Source: Clostridia bacterium
GTDB lineage: Bacteria; Bacillota_E; RBS10-35; JAJYVN01
Reading direction: 5' to 3'
Length of the DNA: 6,160 nucleotides
Assembly (NCBI GenBank): GCA_027335545.1
Contig: DAHWHV010000015.1
Span: 1-6,160 of the forward strand
The position numbers were made by a program, and so were the translations under genes. Under the pieces are notes generated by a model. The model made no database searches, had not been told where the DNA came from, and was given only the letters and a program-made list of their open reading frames with translations. Shown one piece after another: positions 1 through 5,400 of this stretch (within the stretch, counting starts at the first letter, position 1; each line of letters begins with the position of its first letter).

Positions 1-197
1 GCGCGGGTCGCCGTCCCGCTCGCTTTCGATGCTGGCGGCCGGGGCGGCGACTGCGTGGGGGACGTCAGGGGTCCGGCCTCGGCGGTGGAAGCGTGGGCCC
101 ACGGGCGCCAGCCGCCCTGCGGGGCACCACTTGCCGGCGCGCCTCGCGTCCGCCCGGTGCACCGCCGACAACGCCCCACCGTGGAGGTGCAAGCCCC
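1..197. other. Upstream stretch with no confident gene
   Basis: No plus-strand gene can end here, because none of the three plus frames has a stop codon before position 198. On the minus strand the frame whose codons start at position 1 is open through the whole stretch, with possible GTG starts at 102 and 162. Its last twenty or so codons towards the left edge have mostly G/C third positions. A divergent gene running off the left edge is therefore possible, but I see no convincing Shine-Dalgarno for it and do not call it. A 12-bp perfect palindrome, CGTGGGCCCACG, lies at 92-103. No convincing -35/-10 pair was found for the hydrolase gene. Confidence 0.4.
183..189 (+). promoter_or_regulatory. 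Ribosome-binding site that fixes the hydrolase start
   Basis: GGAGGTG is fully complementary to the usual CACCTCC at the 16S rRNA 3' end. It lies 8 bases before the TTG at 198, which is in frame with the hydrolase. The longer reading from GTG at 93 has no comparable site and adds 35 residues of unstructured, Pro/Arg-rich sequence. This site therefore decides the start in favour of 198. Confidence 0.7.
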
Positions 198-2120
198 TTG
201 CGCTGGCACGACCCCCGGCTCCTCGCCACCCGGACGCTGGACACCCCCGTGCCGCCGCCGCGCTTCGCCACCCGGGCGGCGTGGGAGGAGCGGGCCCGGC
301 GTTTGCGCCAGCAGATCCTCGCCGCCGCCGGCCTCTGGGAGGATCCGGCGGCCCAGGCCCGGCGCCCGCCCGTCGCCGAGGTGTTCGAGCGCCGCGAGCA
401 CCCCGGGCTGGGGTACGCGGTCGAAAAGGTGTACTTCGAGAGCCTCCCCGGGTACTTCGTCACGGGGAATCTCTACCGGCCCCTGCCGGGCCCAACCGCC
501 GCCGCTCCGGCCCCGGCCGTCCTCCACCCCCACGGCCACGCGGCCAACGGCCGGCTCCAGCACGACGCGCTGTTCTCACCGGCCCTGCGCTGCATCACCT
601 TCGCCCGCATGGGGTATGTCGCCTTTGCCCTAGACATGGCCGGCTACGGCGACAACCTCCGCATCCCCCACCGCTGGGGAGACCCCCGCGCGTGGCTCTG
701 GGGGGCGACACCCCTCGGCCTGCAGCTCTGGAACTGCGTCCGCTCCCTGGACTTCCTCGCCGCCCTTCCCGACGTGGACCCCGCGCGGCTGGGGTGTACG
801 GGGGAATCCGGGGGGGGCACACAGACGTTCCTACTGACGGCGGTGGACGGACGCGTGTCCGTCTCGGCCCCGGTGAACATGGTCTCCCTGCACATGCAGG
901 GTGGTTGCGCCTGCGAGAACGCGCCGGGCCTGCGCCTGGATACCAGCAACGTGGAGATCGCGGCGCTAGCCGCACCCCGGCCGCTGTTGCTGGTCTCGGC
1001 CACAGGGGACTGGACCCTCAACACCCCCCACCTGGAGTTCCCGGCGGTCCAGGCCATCTACGACCTCTTCCAGCCGGAGGCCGGCGGTGCCCCCTCCCCC
1101 GTGGAGACGGTGCAGTTCGCCGCACCCCACAACTACAACCGGCAGAGCCGCGAGGCCGTGTACGACTTCTTCGCGCGCCGGTTGCCGGCCCGCGGCGACG
1201 CGCCGGCACGGCCCGCCCCGCCCAGCGAAGACGACATCCCCGGCCCCGACGCGGCCGACGATCTGCGCGTCTTCGCGCGGCGCCCCTGGCCCAATGCTCC
1301 GGAGGGGAACGACGCCGTCCGCAACGTCACGCGCCACTTCCAACTCCGCGCGGAGGCCTCGCTGGAGGCCATGGCGCCCGAGGGCGCCAGCGGGGTCGCC
1401 CGTCTGCGGGCGGCGCTCCTGCCAGCCCTGGGCGCGGTGACCGGCGTCCGCCCGGTCACCCGCGCCGAGGTGGTCGCCCGCGAGGACGGGGACACCGTCT
1501 GGCTCGGCCGGCGGGGGGAGGCCGAACGGTTCCCCTTGCGGCGCCTAGGCCGGGAGGTCCGGCCCGGCGAGGGGACGGCGGGGGAGGCCCCCCCCGTCCT
1601 GCTGCGGGCGGCCGACGACGAGACGTGGGCCGCCCACCCCTTCGGCTGTGGCTCCGGCCCCGGCCCGTGGGCCGTGCCGGGCCGCGCGGCCGAGGCCGAG
1701 CACTTCCTCTGCTACAACCGGGCGGACGCCGCTTGGCGGGCCCAGGACCTGCTCACCGCCGTGGCCTGGCTCGGCGGCGCCGTCCCCTGGCTATGGGCGG
1801 GCGCGGACTGCGCCGTGGCGGCCCTGCTGGCGCGGGCCTTCGCCGCCGAGGCGATCGCCGCCTTGGATGTGGAGTTGGGGCCGGAGTGGGGCCGCCCCTT
1901 GGGGGACGGTCCGGAGAGCGACGCGGCGGAGCCCTGGCTGGCCCCTGGCAACTACCTGCCGGGGGTGCTACGGGCAGGCGGCCTCGCCGGTCTGCTGGCC
2001 CTGGCGGCGCCATGGCCAGTCCAACTGCGGGGCCGCGGCGTGCTCGGGCGCTCACCCCTGGCCGGCGTGCGCGCCCTGTACGCGGCCATGGGCGCCGGGG
2101 CCGCCTGCGTCGTCGAGTGA
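198..2120 (+). CDS. Acetyl-xylan-esterase-like alpha/beta-hydrolase with a degenerate second domain
   Basis: Predicted 640-residue serine hydrolase, probably a carboxyl-ester hydrolase; the substrate is unknown. Numbering is from TTG 198. The first domain (about 20-330) has the oxyanion-side motif HPHGH at 110-114, the nucleophile elbow GESGGG with Ser204, Asp271 in ATGDWTLN and His311 in APHNYN, which form a plausible triad. The segment GGCACENAPGLR after the nucleophile is typical, from memory, of large 'acetylxylan esterase' proteins common in Planctomycetes. The second half (about 335-640) resembles another hydrolase fold: CYNRAD at 505-510, a helix, then GADCA at 535-539 where GxSxG would be expected. 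Asp537 takes the serine position, so this half is probably inactive. No signal peptide or membrane segment is visible, so it is likely cytoplasmic. The start is TTG, 8 bases after GGAGGTG. The fold and triad are well supported; the esterase label is only a family name. Confidence 0.82.
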   Translation: MRWHDPRLLATRTLDTPVPPPRFATRAAWEERARRLRQQILAAAGLWEDPAAQARRPPVAEVFERREHPGLGYAVEKVYFESLPGYFVTGNLYRPLPGPTAAAPAPAVLHPHGHAANGRLQHDALFSPALRCITFARMGYVAFALDMAGYGDNLRIPHRWGDPRAWLWGATPLGLQLWNCVRSLDFLAALPDVDPARLGCTGESGGGTQTFLLTAVDGRVSVSAPVNMVSLHMQGGCACENAPGLRLDTSNVEIAALAAPRPLLLVSATGDWTLNTPHLEFPAVQAIYDLFQPEAGGAPSPVETVQFAAPHNYNRQSREAVYDFFARRLPARGDAPARPAPPSEDDIPGPDAADDLRVFARRPWPNAPEGNDAVRNVTRHFQLRAEASLEAMAPEGASGVARLRAALLPALGAVTGVRPVTRAEVVAREDGDTVWLGRRGEAERFPLRRLGREVRPGEGTAGEAPPVLLRAADDETWAAHPFGCGSGPGPWAVPGRAAEAEHFLCYNRADAAWRAQDLLTAVAWLGGAVPWLWAGADCAVAALLARAFAAEAIAALDVELGPEWGRPLGDGPESDAAEPWLAPGNYLPGVLRAGGLAGLLALAAPWPVQLRGRGVLGRSPLAGVRALYAAMGAGAACVVE

Positions 2121-2123
2121 GGG

Positions 2124-2149
2124 GCCGGGGCCGCCGCGCCGGCCCCGGC
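2124..2149 (+). terminator. GC-only hairpin just after the hydrolase stop
   Basis: A perfect 10-bp stem, GCCGGGGCCG (2124-2133) with CGGCCCCGGC (2140-2149), has a 6-base loop, CCGCGC. It starts 3 bases after the TGA at 2118-2120. No T-tract follows, so it is not a textbook intrinsic terminator. In very GC-rich genomes such hairpins without a U-tract are often placed at gene ends, so termination or 3'-end protection is a reasonable inference. Confidence 0.5.
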
Positions 2150-2174
2150 GCACGGGCCCCGGCGAGAGCGGCGG

Positions 2175-2203
2175 TTGAACGGGCCATGGGTTGAGGATAG
2201 GCT
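2175..2203 (+). promoter_or_regulatory. Candidate housekeeping-type promoter
   Basis: TTGAAC at 2175-2180 (4 of 6 to TTGACA) is followed, after a 17-base spacer, by TAGGCT at 2198-2203. TAGGCT keeps the three most important -10 bases: T, A and the final T. The site lies in one of the least GC-rich patches of the gap, between the hydrolase hairpin and the leader hairpin, and points at the gene at 2501. Transcription would begin near 2210 and give a leader of about 290 bases. Short motifs occur by chance, so this is tentative. Confidence 0.4.
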
Positions 2204-2241
2204 GACCGCGGGGCGACGGCCTGGGGGACCGTGGCCGGTGC

Positions 2242-2281
2242 GGCCCTTCGCCGGGGCCACGCCCTCCCCCGGCGAAGGGCC
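2242..2281 (+). promoter_or_regulatory. Perfect 15-bp hairpin in the leader
   Basis: Positions 2242-2256 pair perfectly with 2267-2281 around a 10-base loop, CCACGCCCTC. The left arm reads GGCCCTTCGCCGGGG. There is no U-tract after it. A second stem, GGCCCC (2278-2283) with GGGGCC (2292-2297), shares bases 2278-2281 with the right arm, so the two cannot form in full together. It could be a back-up terminator for the hydrolase, an attenuator, or a stabilising 5' structure. Confidence 0.55.
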
Positions 2282-2445
2282 CCCGCGGACCGGGGCCGCC
2301 GACCCCGCGACAGCAAGTGTGCCTGCAGCGCTCGGCCCCGCTCCCGTGGGCGCGTCCCGCCGCACCTGCCCCCGCCGGCGCGTTTGGCGTGTTTCGTCCT
2401 CGGCGCGCCGCGTCCGGTGGAGGGGAAGGGCCGGAAAGGCCGCCA

Positions 2446-2472
2446 GGGACGGGGGGAGCCGGGGGGTTTGGG
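2446..2472 (+). promoter_or_regulatory. G-quadruplex-type motif upstream of an RBS
   Basis: Four G-runs, GGG-AC-GGGGGG-AGCC-GGGGGG-TTT-GGG, meet the standard pattern of runs of at least three G with loops of 2, 4 and 3 bases. The motif is on the mRNA-sense strand, outside coding sequence, and ends 13 bases before the Shine-Dalgarno at 2486. If it folds in RNA it could modulate ribosome access. G-runs are frequent at this GC content, so function is unproven. Confidence 0.4.
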
Positions 2473-2485
2473 ACGTTCAGGCCGG

Positions 2486-2492
2486 AAGGAGG
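2486..2492 (+). promoter_or_regulatory. Consensus ribosome-binding site
   Basis: AAGGAGG lies 8 bases before the ATG at 2501, which is ideal spacing. It fixes the start of the small gene and argues against longer readings that begin upstream. An in-frame GTG at 2495 is too close to the site to be used efficiently. Confidence 0.8.
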
Positions 2493-2500
2493 GGGTGCGC

Positions 2501-2866
2501 ATGGACCCCGCCGCCCAGGAGGCCCCCTGCACAGCGGCCCTCCTGGCAGCCTATCTGAGCCACTGGGGTGCCATGAGCGCCCAGCACCTGCGCCGGCACG
2601 GCTACGTAGGGACTGACGCCGAACTGGCGATCTCCTACGCGGAGATGAGCGGGGACCTGGCTTTGGCGCGCGAGTTCCGGGCGGATGCGCGCTGGCCGGG
2701 ACCCGCGACGTGTGCCGCCGTCACCGCCCTCTCGGCAGCCGGTGGCCTGCGGATGATCGCCACCGCGCTCGGCGCCCCACCGGAGGAGGCCCGGGCGGCC
2801 GCACCCCTGATCCTGGCCGCCCTCCGCACCGCCTGCCGCTCCAGCGCTGACCCGTTCGGGTCGTGA
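2501..2866 (+). CDS. Unrecognised small helical protein, 121 residues
   Basis: I do not recognise this family. ATG follows AAGGAGG at 8-base spacing and third codon positions are strongly G/C, so it is very probably a real gene. The protein is mostly helix-forming, Ala/Leu-rich, with no signal peptide or clear membrane segment. Residues 11-33 and 40-62 look like amphipathic helices. A short loop RWPGPAT (64-70) leads to a more hydrophobic helix at 71-90, and after GAPPEE comes a last helix at about 97-113. Cysteines are at 10, 71 and 112. The segment AELAISYAEMSGDLALAREF is the most distinctive part. The next gene starts 86 bases after its stop (or overlaps it, if GTG 2863 is used), which suggests one transcript. 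Its role may be linked to that membrane protein, but this is inference from position only. Confidence 0.75.
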   Translation: MDPAAQEAPCTAALLAAYLSHWGAMSAQHLRRHGYVGTDAELAISYAEMSGDLALAREFRADARWPGPATCAAVTALSAAGGLRMIATALGAPPEEARAAAPLILAALRTACRSSADPFGS

Positions 2867-2940
2867 CCGCCACCAGGCCCGCGCTTTTGCGAGCACCCGG
2901 GCAGGGGAAGCGGTCGATGACTGTCGAAGCGGGGGCGTGT

Positions 2941-2948
2941 GGAGGGGG
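2941..2948 (+). promoter_or_regulatory. Ribosome-binding site that decides the propeller-protein start
   Basis: GGAGGGGG lies just before the GTG at 2953 (7 bases from the end of GGAGG to the start). Two in-frame alternatives are weaker. GTG 2863 overlaps the previous stop as GTGA but has no SD. ATG 2917 has only AGGGGAA. Codons between 2863 and 2952 have clearly fewer G/C third positions than those after 2953, which supports 2953. Confidence 0.65.
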
Positions 2949-2952
2949 TGCC

Positions 2953-4089
2953 GTGGAACCCCGTCGGGCCCGCCGCATCGCCTCCGCCCGGCGCCGCCCC
3001 GGTCGGGCCAACCTCCCGTCGGCCAGCGGCCGCGCCCGGGAGGCCCCGCGGGGGCCGCGCCGCTGGAGCGGGGCCTTCGCGCTGGTGGCACTGGTCGCCC
3101 TGGTGGCCGCCGTGCCGTTGCTCCGGGCCTTCCGGCCGCGGCCGCCGTCGGCCGAACCCCAGGCCCCGCTCCGAGGGACCGGCGGAGGCACGGCGGCCGT
3201 GCCCTGGCAGGTGCTGGCCGCCGTGGGGGGTGGCGTGCCGGTCGCCCGCTCCCTGGCCAGCGGCCCACACGGCTCCCCCTGGCTCGTCGTCTCGCTGCCC
3301 TCCGGCCGCGCCTACCTCGTGGCTCCCGGCCGCCATGGCGCGGCCGGGCCATGGCGCCTCGGGGCCGGCACGCTTTCCGCCCCGCCCTGGCGCATCCAAA
3401 CGGTCGGGCCGCGGCACGTCTGGCTGGCGGCGGGCCGGCGCGAACTCGGCTTCGACAAGGCCCACCCCCGCTTCCAAGCGTACCAAGCCTCCCCCGCGGC
3501 CGCGGCGGCGACGATCGCCGGGGACAGCGCCGGCCTCTACCTGCCGCCCGGCGCCCCTCCGTACGCCCTCCTGGCCAGCCTCGGGGCGGGGACGGCGCGG
3601 CGCGTCGCCCTCCCGGGCGCCGCCCCCGATGCCACCTCCCCGCCGGTCGGCGCCGTGATCGCCGGTCCCGCGGGAACGGCCCTGGTGCTGGTCGGCCGCT
3701 CCGTCTGGGCCCTGTCCGTGCCCCGCCGGCAAGCCAGCGCCTGGGGCCGCCTGCCCGCCGGCGCCCTCCCGCAAGGTACCGCCTGGGGGGACGGCCGCCT
3801 GTGGTTCGCCACGTCGGGCGGCGTCGAGGAGATGGTACCGGGCGGGCGAGTCCACTCGCTGGCCGCGTCCCGGGCACATCCCCCGGTCGGCGCCCTCGTC
3901 TACACCGGCGGTCGGCTGTGGTGGGCGGGCGCCCACGCCGCCTACGCCTACACCCCCACCGGCGGGAGGCTGCGGACGACCCCCTACCCGGTGCAGGGGA
4001 CGGGCCTGCTGTCGCCGGATACGGGTGGCGGGGTCTGGTTGGCGGTCGGGGACCGGTTGGTCGACCTGAGGCCGCGCACCGGGGGCTGA
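2953..4089 (+). CDS. Single-pass membrane protein with an extracytoplasmic beta-propeller-like domain
   Basis: Predicted 378 residues from GTG 2953. Residues 1-38 are very Arg-rich and should stay in the cytoplasm. Residues about 39-58 (GAFALVALVALVAAVPLL) form one hydrophobic helix, and 61-80 are a Pro/Gly-rich linker. The rest should lie outside the membrane. It shows seven repeats built on a short beta-strand centre: SPWLVV (W110), RHVWLAA (W157), AGLYLPP (Y196), TALVLVG (near 245), GRLWFAT (W284), GRLWWAG (W323) and GGVWLAV (W362). Several are exactly 39 residues apart (157-196, 284-323, 323-362), as expected of a seven-bladed propeller. No catalytic motif is visible, so binding or sensing is more likely than enzymatic activity. 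It probably shares a transcript with the 121-residue gene. The family is not identified; fold and topology are inferred from the pattern. Confidence 0.72.
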   Translation: MEPRRARRIASARRRPGRANLPSASGRAREAPRGPRRWSGAFALVALVALVAAVPLLRAFRPRPPSAEPQAPLRGTGGGTAAVPWQVLAAVGGGVPVARSLASGPHGSPWLVVSLPSGRAYLVAPGRHGAAGPWRLGAGTLSAPPWRIQTVGPRHVWLAAGRRELGFDKAHPRFQAYQASPAAAAATIAGDSAGLYLPPGAPPYALLASLGAGTARRVALPGAAPDATSPPVGAVIAGPAGTALVLVGRSVWALSVPRRQASAWGRLPAGALPQGTAWGDGRLWFATSGGVEEMVPGGRVHSLAASRAHPPVGALVYTGGRLWWAGAHAAYAYTPTGGRLRTTPYPVQGTGLLSPDTGGGVWLAVGDRLVDLRPRTGG

Positions 4090-4096
4090 GAGCCCC
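4082..4096. terminator. Short hairpin over the stop codon between convergent genes
   Basis: GGGGCT (4082-4087) and AGCCCC (4091-4096) form a perfect 6-bp stem with a GAG loop. The stop codon TGA (4087-4089) of the propeller gene sits inside it. A further pair, CCCCAC (4118-4123) with GTGGGG (4132-4137), lies in the last codons of the opposing gene. Neither is followed by a T-tract. With 12 bases between the two stop codons this is the only place for a shared terminator, but the evidence is modest. Confidence 0.3.
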
Positions 4097-4101
4097 GCGC
4101 A

Positions 4102-5397
4102 TCACAGGCCGACTTCTCCCCACACGAAGAAGTGGGGCGTCTCCCCCGTCCGCGCACGACCCAGTGGGGCCAGCGCCGAGCGCAGGGTCTCCGCGGTGAA
4201 CAGCGACTTCCGCACCCGGAAGGTCCGCCCGTCCTGCAACCGCCGGGCCTGCAGCTCTACGTCCGCCCGGTGGCGGGGCTCGCGCCGGCTGTCCAGGATC
4301 AGCACCCGCCCCCCGGGCCGCACGACGCGCCGCAACTCGCCGCAGAAGGCCCGCCGCTGCTCCAGGTCCAGGTGGTCGAAGAGGAACGCGGCCAGCGCGC
4401 CGTCCAAGGAGGCGCACGGAAACGGGAGACGGAGGGCGTCGCCTTGCAGCAGCAGGGCGCGCAGGCCCAGGGCCCGCAGGCGCTCCCCGGCCTGGGCCAG
4501 CATGGCGGGCGCCTGGTCCAGACCCACGACGCCGAGCCGCCTCTGGGCGAGCGCAGCCGTCCAGCGCCCGGTGCCACAGCCGACATCGACCACGGTCGAG
4601 CCGACCTCGGCCTCGGCCGCGAAACGGTCGACGACCCCGTGCAGGTCGGCCAGTTCTGCGAACCATGCCCCCTCCGTGCTCAGAGCACCGTAGGCGCCGC
4701 GCCGCTCATACCACTGGTCGTACTCGGGCGCGCGGGCCTCGTAGTAACGGGCCATCTCGGCGTCCAGCGCGGGGTCCGGCCCCAGCGGCGGGTCGGGGGC
4801 GGCACCGGCGTCCGCCCCCGCTGGCGAGGCGGGACACGCGACGGCCGGGGCCATGGGGGGCAGGCCCCGCCAGCGGCCCCAATCCCCCACGGTCAGCCCG
4901 TACACGCAGTGGTCGACCCACCCGCAGGGCAACTGCTCCGCCTCGCGCAGGATGCCCTCCAGACGGAAACCCAGGCGCTCCGGGATGCGGCGGCTGCGGG
5001 CGTTGCCCGTGGCCGCCCGGATCTGGACGCGGTGGGCCCCCTCCGCGGCGAAGACGTGGGCCACCAGGCCCCGGCAGGCGAGGGTCATCAGGCCGCGCCC
5101 CTCGGCGCCCTCGCCCAACCAGTACCCGACATCCAGGTTCGTCGGGGGATCCAGGCGCCGGTAGCCGATCACGCCCACGAGGCGCCCACCCTCGCGCAGG
5201 CCCAACTGCTGTCCGCCGCCGGCCCGGCGTTCCGCCGAGGCGGTGCGCACGAAGGCGGCGGTCCCGGCCGGGTCCAACCGCTCGGCCCACGGCAGCCAAC
5301 GGCGGAGCCGTTCCCGGGACGCCTGCACCAGGGCCGTCAACTCGGCCACGTCGCTGGCCGCCAGGGGGCGGAGGGTCAGGCCGGGGGCGGGCCGCAA
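4102..5397 (-). CDS. Fusion of GNAT N-acetyltransferase and SAM-dependent methyltransferase
   Basis: 431 residues in two domains. Residues 7-175 are a GNAT of the RimJ/RimL (ribosomal-protein serine acetyltransferase-like) type: LRPLAASDVAEL at the start, the acetyl-CoA loop GEGAEGRGLM at 95-104, then NARSRRIPERLGFRLEG at 132-148 and VDHCVYGL at 161-168, all family hallmarks. Residues about 180-210 are an Ala/Pro-rich linker. Residues 211-431 are a class I methyltransferase: the SAM loop VVDVGCGTGRWT at 269-280, acidic Asp294 in VVGLDQAP, GDALRLPFP at 319-327 and LRRVVRPGGRVLILDS at 355-370. The reading frame is continuous through the linker with no stop. Neither substrate can be read from sequence; N-terminal or antibiotic-type amine acetylation and small-molecule methylation are family possibilities. 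The TTG start is 3 bases after the stop of the upstream isomerase-like gene, with only a weak GGGCGGGG before it, so translation is probably coupled. Confidence 0.85.
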   Translation of the reverse strand: MRPAPGLTLRPLAASDVAELTALVQASRERLRRWLPWAERLDPAGTAAFVRTASAERRAGGGQQLGLREGGRLVGVIGYRRLDPPTNLDVGYWLGEGAEGRGLMTLACRGLVAHVFAAEGAHRVQIRAATGNARSRRIPERLGFRLEGILREAEQLPCGWVDHCVYGLTVGDWGRWRGLPPMAPAVACPASPAGADAGAAPDPPLGPDPALDAEMARYYEARAPEYDQWYERRGAYGALSTEGAWFAELADLHGVVDRFAAEAEVGSTVVDVGCGTGRWTAALAQRRLGVVGLDQAPAMLAQAGERLRALGLRALLLQGDALRLPFPCASLDGALAAFLFDHLDLEQRRAFCGELRRVVRPGGRVLILDSRREPRHRADVELQARRLQDGRTFRVRKSLFTAETLRSALAPLGRARTGETPHFFVWGEVGL

Positions 5398-5400
5398 CGC

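Larger units (their letters stand above)
2204..2500 (+). promoter_or_regulatory. Long structured 5' leader without a gene
   Basis: About 300 non-coding bases precede the small gene. The frame of that gene stays open upstream, but the translation is Arg/Pro/Gly-rich with no start preceded by an SD, so I treat it as leader. It holds a 15-bp hairpin (2242-2281), a competing short hairpin (2278-2297), a 7-bp stem CGGCGCG/CGCGCCG (2376-2382 with 2404-2410), and a G-rich 3' part. By my count 2421-2500 contains 45 G and 15 C. GGCCGGAA occurs twice, at 2429-2436 and at 2480-2487, the second touching the RBS. I could not match it to a known riboswitch class. Confidence 0.4.

Noticed and set aside
93..197. 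N-terminal extension of the hydrolase from GTG 93
   Set aside because: No SD before it, no sign of a signal peptide, and a much better RBS-start pair exists at 183-198.
29..2194. Plus-strand open frame of 721 codons overlapping the hydrolase
   Set aside because: Same strand, different frame from a protein with a clear catalytic triad; translation is Arg/Pro/Gly-rich noise.
2231..2500. N-terminal extension of the 121-residue protein
   Set aside because: Low-complexity Arg/Pro/Gly translation that covers a perfect hairpin and the consensus RBS; the ATG at 2501 is ideally placed.
2204..2500. Known riboswitch or T-box in the leader
   Set aside because: I looked for conserved cores of common classes and found none that I could support.
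2863..2952. GTG 2863 start overlapping the previous stop (GTGA)
   Set aside because: The overlap is typical of coupled genes, but there is no SD, third-position GC drops in this stretch, and GTG 2953 has a strong SD. It remains a secondary possibility.
2477..4666. Minus-strand open frame of 729 codons, and a 433-codon one at 2635-3936
   Set aside because: Both run across several genes on the other strand, translate to Arg/Gly/Pro-rich sequence without motifs, and lack a matching RBS.
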